The notes below the pieces were generated by a model. It was not told where the DNA came from and did no database searches. It saw nothing but the letters and a program-made list of their open reading frames with translations. The translations under genes and the position numbers were made by a program. A stretch of DNA of 64,000 nt from Patiria pectinifera (taxonomy: Eukaryota; Echinodermata; Asteroidea; Valvatida; Asterinidae). The stretch spans positions 12,596,465 through 12,660,464 of the forward strand of contig CM057149.1 of NCBI GenBank assembly GCA_029964075.1, given 5' to 3'. Positions within the stretch are counted from its first letter, which is position 1, and every line of letters begins with the position of its first letter. Of the stretch, positions 11,501 to 19,845 are shown one piece after another.

Positions 11501-14500
11501 AAAATGAATGGTCCTACAAGTTCTGATAGCATTATTATACACACAAGTTTGGATACAGATACAAGTATATGTAATTTTTGTGGGCTGGTCAAATTTTAGC
11601 TCGCAGGTGCCTCCTACATGGATGTCCACAAAGCTGGAGGGGGAATCGGCTATACCGTAGAGCACACTCGCTCCGCCTCGGAAGAGGAGCTCTATGATCT
11701 TCTGCGGCCCCGCCTGGAAGGCATGCTGCGGGCGGGCACCACGCTGGTAGAGTGCAAGAGCGGTTACGGCCTGGAGACTGCTACGGAGATGAAGATGCTT
11801 CGAGTCTTGGAGAGGGCAAGACGGGAACTACCCATTGAGATCTCCAGCACCTTCTGTGGGGCGCATTCTGTGCCAAAGTGAGTGGTCCTCAGAATTGTGT
11901 TCAAGTCACGTAATCTGACAGGCATATTGGATCAGGCAATGTCAGTAAATCAGTCAAAACAATACTGTCAGTGTCTGTGCAGGTTCTGATGCACCAATTT
12001 TGCAGGTTGATTGCCTAATTTTCTGCAATGCAAACTTTTCAACTGGTTTTGACTTAACTCTTTCAGTGCCTGCAAAATTTGAAAAGTTTAACCCTAAAGT
12101 GCCCAACTTCGAGCGTTTTTTGTAATTGTTCAAAATTCTGTTTAAAAAAAGTAAACAAGTTTTATTCACTAAATTTGTTGTTGTTGCTCTCTGGCATATC
12201 CCTGGTATATTGGAAAGTCAATAGTAGTCACATACATAGTGAAACACTGAAACACTGTCCTCCACATAGGGGAATTCCGCACTTTTTGCAAAAAATACGA
12301 GTGGCAGTGCTGCGCCCTCTCACAAGAACTCGAATGAAACAAATAAATACAGGTCGTACCTGAATGAAAATGATATTATTAGAAAGACCGAGAGCGCCCC
12401 TTTGTGATAACATGCTTACTCCACCTCATACATCATGTACATGTACGAGGTTTGGTGATTTTAAGTACGAACATTACCTCGTACATGTACGAGGTTGGCA
12501 CTGTCGAACTTACAAATATACCTCGTACATGTACGACTTTCAGTGGCACTGAAAGTGTTAACAGCCTACATGTATATCCCCAAAGTTAAGCAACCTGCCA
12601 TATTTTCTCACGTCATGCTCAATATATCTATATTGCGTACTCACAAAGCCATCATTGATTTTGCTGGATTCAGAAAACATTCTAGTAATAAATCTCTTTA
12701 CTGATGATGTCACACTTTGTTTACTTGTGCACTATTCTATGGAGCTACGAAACCGTCGTCCCCACCAGGCTCCCGTAAGAAAGCACACGTGTAAACAAAG
12801 TGTGATGTCATCAGTGCAGAGGCTTATATGCCATGGGGATTAAGTTCAAGACTTAAATAATCTTAATGAATATAATCAAGTTTGAGAAACTGGAATTCCA
12901 AGTCAATTGAAATACATAATGGTACATTCATTGCTTTTGTACATGTACATGTAGTTTGTTCAAAATATTTTTCCTAATTTTTTTGCCTTTTTTTTTTGTA
13001 CAGAGGAATGACTTCAGATGAGGCCACAGATAATGTCATCAACAAGCAGCTGCCAGAACTCCAAAACCTCATCCAATCCGGCGATGTGCAAGTTGATAAC
13101 ATTGATGTCTTCTGCGAGAAAGGCGTATTTGACGTGGAGCAGACCAGGCGAATCTTGGAGGCGGGACTCCGGATGGGGCTGTCAATCAATTTCCACGGTG
13201 AAGAGCTGACTTACTTGGGTGCAGCTGAGGTACAGTTACAGAGGACAAAAACTGGACATCTGTTTTTCTGCTATCAGAATAGCAGAAAAGCAGATTAAAT
13301 GTCTTCAAAAGTTCCATTTTTTTCTATGTTTCTGCTTTCTGCGACCAGAAAAGCAGAATTAACATTTTAATAAAATCCTTTTTCTACTTTTCAGCTTTTT
13401 TGGTACATGAAAAGCAGATTTTACTGTTCCTCATTTTGTTGGCAGACGAAAAGTGGACATCTGGTTTTCTCTTGCTCAAGTCACAGAAAATCAGATGTCC
13501 ACTTTTTCGACTTTTCCATTTTCTGCTTTCCTCCCACCTGAAAAACGTATTTTACTCAGGCAGCCTAAAAGTGGTCATCTCATTTTAGAAAGCAGAAAAG
13601 CCCATTGAACATTTTAACAACAACTGTGTATTTTGCTTTACTGGTGTTCAGATATTGGAAAAGCAGATATTACTTGGTGGTCGAAAAGTGGCCATTTGCT
13701 TTTCTGCTTTCAGATAGCCTTAGTCAAGACGTTCGTCAACAGTTGCCGTGATGGTGTCTGGCCACTGACATCTGAACACTCACCCCATGCTCTACATGCA
13801 CTGTAGTCTGTACGTATGAAGCGTGAACTGTGACCTCACTTGGCACGGCTACAATTTACAAATCTTGGGAAAACGGATTGCGTTGGCCTATTATTGCTAT
13901 TCTGATAGCAGAAAAGCAGATGTCCACTTTTCATCCTTCATAGTACAGTGCACACATTTTGTAGTTAATGGCTAGTGGTGCACAATGTACCACTCTATGC
14001 AACTGGCTCTGGACTTCTTACCTGTCAATCAAACAGTGCACTTTGACTTTTTATTAGGTCATGACTATTAGGTAGGTGACCGAGCCAAACTCAGTCACTG
14101 AAGTCCGGTTCATATACTTCATGCGACGGCAAATGCAAAGCGAAATACATGTCATCAACAATGGTGGACGTGCTTCGAATGTATTGTTGACATCACGAAT
14201 TTCGCTTCGCTTTCGCTTTCGCATGAAGTATGAACCAGGCTTAACACTGTGACAAAAAACTGTACACAAACCAAAGGTGGCAGGAATGTGGAACTGTCCA
14301 TTTAATTAACAAAGTTCCAATAACTCCTTCTACCAGATGGGTTCTGCCCTGAAGGCAACAGCCATCAGCCACCTTGAAGAGATCAGCGACGCCGGGATTA
14401 CAGCAATGGCCCAGGCTGGAAGCGTGGCTGTGATTCTTCCCACGACCGCCTACATACTGAAACTGACTCCGCCCCCTGTCAGGAAGATGATTGAGAGTGG

Positions 14501-14555
14501 GGTAGCAGTGGCCCTTGGGAGTGACTTCAACCCCAATGCATTCTGCCTGTCCATG
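8385..14555 (+). CDS. AMDHD1: Imidazolonepropionase (AMDHD1), 3'-incomplete, six exons
   Basis: Joined exons 8385-8569, 9699-9805, 11226-11290, 11600-11877, 13004-13229 and 14337-14555 give 1080 nt (360 codons) with matching phases and GT-AG introns. The product belongs to the amidohydrolase superfamily. It hydrolyses 4-imidazolone-5-propanoate to N-formimino-glutamate, third step of cytosolic histidine breakdown. Visible signatures are HTHPVWAG (metal ligands H103 and H105), AGTTLVECKSGYGL, FCGAHSVPKG, NFHGEEL (H276), SHLEE (H299) and GSDFNPN (D350). Their spacing matches known HutI enzymes. The start is the first ATG, giving the usual N-terminal KLLLKNAKQV strand. Vertebrate AMDHD1 is about 426 residues, so the C-terminal end, normally part of the barrel and the small beta domain, is missing. 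I find no further exon before the gap at 16233. Confidence 0.95.
8829..9389. mobile_element. TIR element in AMDHD1 intron 1
   Basis: AGTGGATATTTTGCCGGA at 8829-8846 is exactly complementary to 9372-9389. Just inside each end lies the same 28-bp near-palindrome (8857-8884 and 9341-9368, starting GCAAACTAACGTTTAC), here in direct orientation. The 561-bp unit carries a tRNA-like segment inside and no coding sequence. It looks like a non-autonomous DNA element, possibly with a SINE nested in it. Confidence 0.75.
8971..9047 (+). repeat. tRNA-like segment (SINE head or tRNA relic)
   Basis: A box-A-like TGGTGTAGTGGTTAAGC and a good box B, GGTTCGATCCC (9025-9035), are present, with a 5-bp T stem (TCGGG/CCCGA). 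The acceptor arms do not pair (GCACGTT against TCTCCGC), so this is not a working tRNA. An RNA polymerase III-type SINE head is the likeliest reading. Confidence 0.55.
9699..9805 (+). CDS. AMDHD1: AMDHD1 exon 2
   Basis: The acceptor TTTTTTCCAG ends at 9698 and the donor GTGAGT begins at 9806. It codes for NGMIEDIG through KGKCVLPG, the end of the N-terminal beta domain leading into the barrel. Confidence 0.92.
9991..10352. mobile_element. Poly-G-ended TIR element, copy 2 (intron 2)
   Basis: The left end starts TTAGGCCAAAAAAC and runs to TCGGTCTCTGGTCAG. The right end (10316-10352) has CTGACCAGAGACCGAG followed by 13 G and TCTTA, its reverse complement. Internally GATGCGGCGACGTGGT and a second G run match copy 1 at 6835-7211. 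No transposase is encoded. Confidence 0.75.
10406..10442. repeat. (AAAAT)n simple repeat
   Basis: An A-rich run of AAAAT/AATAA units in intron 2. Confidence 0.7.
10511..10851. mobile_element. Possible hAT-like MITE in intron 2
   Basis: Ends are CAGGGTTCGAC and a complementary GCTGAACCCTG. The CAGGGTTC-type terminus resembles hAT-family ends. The 8-bp flanks do not match each other, so a target-site duplication is not supported. The interior repeats short CTAGTCAAA/GGCTGGT phrases and encodes nothing. Confidence 0.4.
11226..11290 (+). CDS. AMDHD1: AMDHD1 exon 3 (metal-binding HxH)
   Basis: A 65-nt exon between CTCTACAG and GTAGGC. It codes for GLVDGHTHPVWAGDRVHEF plus AMK and carries the paired metal-ligand histidines of the amidohydrolase fold. 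Confidence 0.95.
11600..11877 (+). CDS. AMDHD1: AMDHD1 exon 4
   Basis: Acceptor TTTTAG ends at 11599 and donor GTGAGT starts at 11878. It codes for the substrate-pocket segment with HKAGGGIGYTV, the AGTTLVECKSGYGL motif and FCGAHSVPK. GC content is clearly higher than in the flanking introns. Confidence 0.95.
12437..12537. repeat. Three spaced copies of an 18-bp palindrome
   Basis: CCTCGTACATGTACGAGG is a perfect palindrome at 12477-12494. Partial copies lie at 12437-12450 and 12521-12536, at roughly 44-bp spacing. Located in intron 4. Confidence 0.85.
12694..12821. mobile_element. Short inverted-repeat element in intron 4
   Basis: The left arm (around 12701-12724, CTGATGATGTCACACTTTGT) pairs with the right arm (around 12791-12814) with two mismatches. 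The arms extend a few bases further with partial pairing. The loop is about 65 bp. It is MITE-like and non-coding. Confidence 0.75.
13004..13229 (+). CDS. AMDHD1: AMDHD1 exon 5
   Basis: Preceded by a long T-rich tract and TGTACAG; donor GTACAG starts at 13230. It codes for GMTSDEATDN through NFHGEELTYLGAAE, including the conserved VDNIDVFCEKGVF and metal-ligand H276. The intron-5 inverted-repeat element starts only about 17 bp after the donor. Confidence 0.95.
13246..13932. mobile_element. TIR element with iterated internal motifs, intron 5
   Basis: The ends are about 35-bp imperfect inverted repeats: GGACATCTGTTTTTCTGC and CTATCAGAATAG on the left (13247-13282) against their complement at 13896-13932. 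Inside, variants of AAAAGTGGACATCTG and AGAAAAGCAGA recur at least six times in both orientations. No coding sequence is present. The element starts close to the exon 5 donor. Confidence 0.8.
14102..14241. mobile_element. MITE-like hairpin, intron 5
   Basis: Arms of about 55 bp: GGTTCATATACTTCATGCGA at left pairs with TCGCATGAAGTATGAACC at right, and the pairing continues through AAGCGAAAT / ATTTCGCTT to GTCATCAACA / TGTTGACATC. The spacer is only about 20 bp, so the element can fold into one hairpin. Confidence 0.8.
14337..14555 (+). CDS. AMDHD1: AMDHD1 exon 6 (last one found)
   Basis: Acceptor CTACCAG and donor GTATGC flank 73 codons in phase 0. It codes for ISHLEEISDAGI and ILPTTAYILKL, and ends with ALGSDFNPNAFCLSM. 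The open frame stops soon after the donor without matching the expected continuation, so the exon does end here and at least one more is needed. Confidence 0.93.
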
Positions 14556-16232
14556 GTATGCGTACAAATCATATATAATAACTTTCTGGTATTGCTTTAA
14601 TATTTCTTGTTTTAAAATTGGTCAATTTTGTGTAAATATAGTATTTACTTAAAGGTAACATACAATATTTGCAAACATCAAAAAATAAAACTACCAAATT
14701 ATTGTGAAGTACCTTACTTGACTGTAAGTTAATAAGCCCTCTTCTGCGACACCAAAAACCTGCAACGATTGAGAGATTTGAGAAATATTACAAAATGGCC
14801 ATCGTGTGAAGGGAAACCAATAGCTTGAGTAAGTGACCAGCTGTCTCAGTGAATTTCTTCTTCAAACATTGAGACATATTTGGTGGGAGGTCCCGAACTG
14901 CAGGCAAAACTTACGCACAATCAGAAGTTTCTCGCACGAAATGCATTGCTAAACCTTCATGTGCAACTGTGAACCCTTGTTAATTGAACAACGTCCTTGT
15001 GAACTCAAGCTGTCCAGTGGGTGACTGCTCTATGTTTGGACACCCCTATGTTCGGACAACCTAGATTGTGTTACTCCTGTTAGGGTTAGGGTTAGGTTAG
15101 GGTTAGGAATAGGAATATGTGCAGTCGGAACATAGGGTGTTTGAACATAGAGGTGTAATAAAGTCCAGTGCCCATGCATTGTGAGCGTTCCTCTGTCTGC
15201 ACATGCATGACCTGTGTATAAACATCTACTTGTGCAAATAAAGATGGCGAGCTTCAGTATGCGGGCGATACGCTTGTCTACGTTTCAAACTCCACTTTTG
15301 AATTATTTGACCTACTGCAAACCATGGCCAAACAAGTTGGTGACATTAAAAACATACATGTATGCCATAGATAAAGGGCAGGGTTTTATTTTTAGGGATA
15401 TTTGGGGATAAAATGACGATGACAAAATGCACCCACGAAAATAAAGATGGGAATCACCGCACGATGTACCATGTGTACCTGAGCACGGAAGTTGTGCTGC
15501 ACAGCACCAACCAGCCCATAAACCGTGTAGGGAAATCTTCATTTTACCCCAAGAAACTGTTCAAAATTACCAAAAATATGTCATTACATTGAGAGAAGTC
15601 TGCTCTGGGTTGGCAATGTCATTTTTAGGAATGAAAACATTCTTGATTCTAATTTGATCAAAAACAGGGGCCCTACACTACACAATCGCCAGTATGCGTA
15701 TATTGCTGTTCTTGATACATTTCTTGAGCTCATTACATCACATAAGCGAAAGAGACTTGGGTTGAAAAATTCAGCAAGAAAAAAAGGCTTCCTTCCTGGG
15801 TATTGTCATAGGTATTGTCATGCATTTCGTCTTCTTTACAAAACAAAATGTTGTGTATAACCATTAAGCACAGACAGTAGTTGCTTCCCAGTCTCAGTTC
15901 AATCGTGACTAAAAGTCAAATTATACCACTTTCCGAAATGAGTGTCACTGTACTGAATGCACAAGTGTACATGTATTGGGTGTTGTGAACTTAACTTACA
16001 AACCTGTATGGCCGCTGTTTGAGGTACATATGTTTGAGGTACATTGATGTACAGTGTTGTACACATTCATTGGAATTAGTCGCAGTAACTGGGGTGCTAG
16101 AACTCCTTTTTTGACCTTGGGATGTTGGTCTGTCGTACTAGCGTCCCACTACAGAAGCATTTTCAATGTTTACATTTTTAAAGTTCACCACAAAAGTTCC
16201 AAAAAATCACGCAAAATACTTGACAAAAATAC
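14556..16232. other. AMDHD1 intron 6 or end of contig; no terminal exon seen
   Basis: I looked for the conserved C-terminal AMDHD1 segment after GSDFNPNAFCLSM and found nothing with matching splice signals. Apart from the inverted repeat at 15028-15154 the stretch is unremarkable. It runs directly into 500 N. Confidence 0.5.
15028..15154. repeat. Inverted repeat enclosing a TTAGGG tract
   Basis: CTCTATGTTTGGACACCC at 15028-15045, extending to 15056, is imperfectly complementary to 15125-15154. Between them, 15080-15107 reads as four to five TTAGGG units (one truncated to TTAGG). TTAGGG is the usual animal telomere unit, but the tract is short and internal. Confidence 0.75.
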
Positions 16233-16732
16233 NNNNNNNNNNNNNNNNNNNNNNNNNNNNNNNNNNNNNNNNNNNNNNNNNNNNNNNNNNNNNNNNNNNN
16301 NNNNNNNNNNNNNNNNNNNNNNNNNNNNNNNNNNNNNNNNNNNNNNNNNNNNNNNNNNNNNNNNNNNNNNNNNNNNNNNNNNNNNNNNNNNNNNNNNNNN
16401 NNNNNNNNNNNNNNNNNNNNNNNNNNNNNNNNNNNNNNNNNNNNNNNNNNNNNNNNNNNNNNNNNNNNNNNNNNNNNNNNNNNNNNNNNNNNNNNNNNNN
16501 NNNNNNNNNNNNNNNNNNNNNNNNNNNNNNNNNNNNNNNNNNNNNNNNNNNNNNNNNNNNNNNNNNNNNNNNNNNNNNNNNNNNNNNNNNNNNNNNNNNN
16601 NNNNNNNNNNNNNNNNNNNNNNNNNNNNNNNNNNNNNNNNNNNNNNNNNNNNNNNNNNNNNNNNNNNNNNNNNNNNNNNNNNNNNNNNNNNNNNNNNNNN
16701 NNNNNNNNNNNNNNNNNNNNNNNNNNNNNNNN
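16233..16732. other. Assembly gap, 500 N
   Basis: Exactly 500 N. Unique sequence lies to the left and the 219-bp satellite begins immediately to the right. The round length suggests a placeholder rather than a measured distance. Confidence 0.98.
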
Positions 16733-17287
16733 TTTGGAGTGAGCCCCAGACGTAGGTACATGATGCCCCCAGTTTCGTTTTTGTGCAGTAGACCCCATAG
16801 CAAGGGCTGTCAGCCCCACCCGACATGGCTCTCATGTGTCGCGGTCTAAAGGTACCTTAACATGGATGGATTTTGAAAAACTATAGTTTGTTGTATAGCG
16901 GATGAATAGGCCAACAAGCTGACAAATCGGCAAGGCTTCAGACTTGACACTTTTGGAGTGAACTCCAGATGTAGGTAGATGATGGCCCCAGTTTCGTTTT
17001 CGTGCAGTAGGCCCCATAGCAAGGGCTGTCAGCGCCAGCCGACATGGCTCTCATGTGTCGCGGTCTAAAGGTACCTTAACATGGATGGATTTTGAAAAAC
17101 TATAGTTTGTTGTATAGCGGATGAATAGGCCAACAAGCTGACAAATCGGCAAGGCTTCAGACTTGAAACTGTTGGAGTGAGCCCCAGACGTAGGTACATG
17201 ATGCCCCCAGTTTCGTTTTTGTGCAGTAGGCCCCATAGCAAGGGCTGTCAGCGCCAGCCGACATGGCTCTCATGTGTCGCGGTCTAA
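16733..17287. repeat. 219-bp satellite, block A
   Basis: About 2.5 units, the first cut by the gap. Each unit contains GTCGCGGTCTAAAGGTACC, GTTGTATAGCGGATGAATAG, GGAGTGAGCCCCAGACGTAG and GCAGTAGGCCCCATAGCAAG in this order. The block ends at GTCTAA, where the 2.6-kb segment begins. Confidence 0.97.
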
Positions 17288-19845
17288 GGCGTTAGATCCC
17301 TTACCGCCCGGTTCCCAGACGGTCTGGGCTAAGCCTCGCCCACTCCGAGAAAGGGATTGGGACTCCTCTCCAAAGTGGGCGAGCTCGGATTAAGAGAACG
17401 AAGTACAAGTCTGACTGGTGGGCCCTCTCCTGAACCTAACAAAAGAAGCAATTTGCAAGGCGATAATCCTCACTGCTGGGTAACAAAGACCCGGCAAATC
17501 AAAGGGCGCGCCGCCGGTAATCCCTCCCGTGGACTGCTATTGTTGGTGACCCGTTGCCCTCACAGGCCTATTGAAAAGCTTGAGTGATCAGTGAGCATTA
17601 GTTACGCGGTACGTTTTTCTCCCCTTATAAATGTATACAAATGTATATGGACTTGCACCGATGAATCTCTGAATCTGACTTTTAAAGCAAACGGGGTTGG
17701 TATTTTGTTCAGTATTAAGATCAGAATTCCCCAGTTTGTTCTATTTACGTGCATTAATTATTTTTTTTTCGTCCAACAGATAGTCCAAAGGCGTTTATCA
17801 CAAAGTGTAGTGAAAGGGTATCAGACTATTATGTTTACAGCGTGTATCACACTTTCTGTCTGACACCCAATCCCGCGTTGAAACAAAGCAGTACACGTCA
17901 TGGGCTGTTCCTTCGGTTAGATATCCCCCGCTGCGCTGTATGTATTCGATATTAAGACATGAGGGAGACCGTTCAATGAATGACAAAGAAGGTTTGCTCT
18001 GCGCTCGCTTGACGCCAGTGTAGCATGAATTTAGGTTGTATGAAGTACGGGCTCATTGGGGGTATTGCGCATGCCCTTGCATAGACAATTAGGAGACGGA
18101 CCGGTCACGTGAGAGGTTTTGACCACTAAAAGGGACAAAGAGTCCGATTTTCATACGAGTCCGATTTTCGTATGACACCGGGTCCCGTACACGGACGACG
18201 GGCGGGAACGTGGTCCATGTAGTAGTCATTCACAAGTTGCTTTCACAGCTCAGTGGTTTGATTAAAGAATGTGCGTGTTCACGTACAATTTTGCAATGTC
18301 TTATCTTGCATATTTTCTAGATAAAAATTAGAATAGCTAGAAGAAAATAATCCAACTATTAATTTAAATGAGTCTCAGGGTGAACAAAACATGTACACAT
18401 ACAAATCTGGTTTCAGGATTTAAAGTGTTCATACCGATCGGGAGCTACAGAGTGGGTCATTCCCACCCGCTTCTCGAGCGTCACGCTTGAATAAAAGAGT
18501 GCCCAGTATTCATACCGATCGGGGCTACCGAGTGGGCCACTTCATACCGATCGGGGGTCAAGCCCGCCCGCTTCTATTCTCAAACGGGTATCAGACTTTT
18601 CTGTTTAAAATGCGTATGGATTAACGTGAATAAGGGGCAAGTGCGGTGTCGTAGTCTAAAATTCAACAACATCACATCATTACCACACGCAAAACAATTC
18701 ATGTTCGTCATATGGGGAATACTTTATTTCAATTAATACAGAATGAGGTATTTCGTACATTTGATCAAATCCGAGAATATAGATATCGAACAACGTATTT
18801 CGAAAAATTCAAAGAAAAAAATCACACCATTGTTCATATACAGACCTTGCAAACTAGGCAGTTGTATCAAGTTCATTTGTCAAATGATTTCATGCAAAAA
18901 CAAAACACTTGCATTCTATGAAGTTAAAAAAGAATACAATTCCACAAAAAAATATAATGATTGCCAGTGTCTTCCACCCCAACCCAACCTGAGTTGGGCG
19001 CTGTAATCCTCGAACAATAACCACTAATCCGTTGATAGCGACCAAGAGAGCCACTCCAGCCACCAAGCTCACGCTTGAATAACCGAGCGTTCATACCGAT
19101 CGGGAGCTACAGAGTGGGTCATTCCCACCCGCTTCTCGAGCGTCACGCTTGAATAAAAGAGTGCCCAGTATTCATACCGATCGGGGCTACCGAGTGGGCC
19201 ACTTCATACCGATCGGGGGTCAAGCCCGCCCGCTTCTATTCTCAAACGGGTATCACACTTTTCTGTTTAAATTGCGTATGCATTAACGTGAATAAGGGGC
19301 AAGTGCGGTGTTGTAGTCTAAAATTCAAAAACATCACGTTATTACCACACGCAAAACAATTCATGTTCGTCATATGGGGAATACTTTATTTCAATTAATA
19401 CAGAATGAGGTATTTCGTACATTTGATCAATTCCGAGAATATAGATATCGAACATCGTATTTCGAAAAATTCAAAGAAAAAAACATTCAAACCTTGATCA
19501 TCTAGCTTTTAACCATCGTTCATATATAGAACTTTGCAAATTAGGCAGTTTTATCAAGTTTATTTGTTAAATGATTTCATGCAAAAATGAAATACTTGCA
19601 TTCTATGAAGATAGAAAAGAATAAAATTCCACACCAACCCAACCTGAGTTGGGCGCTGTAATCCTCGAACAATAACCACTAATCCGTTGATAACGGCTAT
19701 TGTTGTGACCCAGAGGGCCACTCCAGCAGGCAACCGAGCGTCACGCTTGAGTAACCGGGCGGGTACAGTGTTCGAAGCGGGCGGCAGCTTACTGGGCGGG
19801 CCGAGCTCGCCCGGTTCTCGAACGGTCCCATTCCGGATCCCATTC
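17288..19845. repeat. Satellite-embedded 2.6-kb segment, copy 1 (unknown element)
   Basis: Begins GGCGTTAGATCCC and ends GGATCCCATTC. It is bounded by CTAA on both sides (17284-17287, 19846-19849), which may be a 4-bp target duplication. The first 1.1 kb is unique within the segment and includes a GC-rich stretch and a direct repeat of GAGTCCGATTTTC near 18138-18170. The rest is two tandem copies of a 662-bp unit starting at 18427 and 19089, each with ATACCGATCGGG three times. No convincing protein is encoded, and the ends are not inverted repeats. It is homologous to 44920-47546. I do not recognise the family. Confidence 0.8.
18427..19750. repeat. 662-bp tandem pair inside copy 1
   Basis: Both units begin GTTCATACCGATCGGGAGC and run through a GC-rich part (CCCACCCGCTTCTCGAGCG) into an AT-rich part with ATGGGGAATACTTTATTTCA. 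They end with CCAACCCAACCTGAGTTGGG, GCGCTGTAATCCTCGAAC and a tail. The second unit has an altered tail leading to the right end of the segment. Confidence 0.85.

Noticed and set aside
16054-16849. Long open frames crossing 16233-16732 and 36733-37232
   Set aside because: They consist almost entirely of N and have no meaning.
17357-17587. 76-codon open frame in the 2.6-kb segment as a protein
   Set aside because: The equivalent part of copy 2 is shifted by indels, and no domain is visible.
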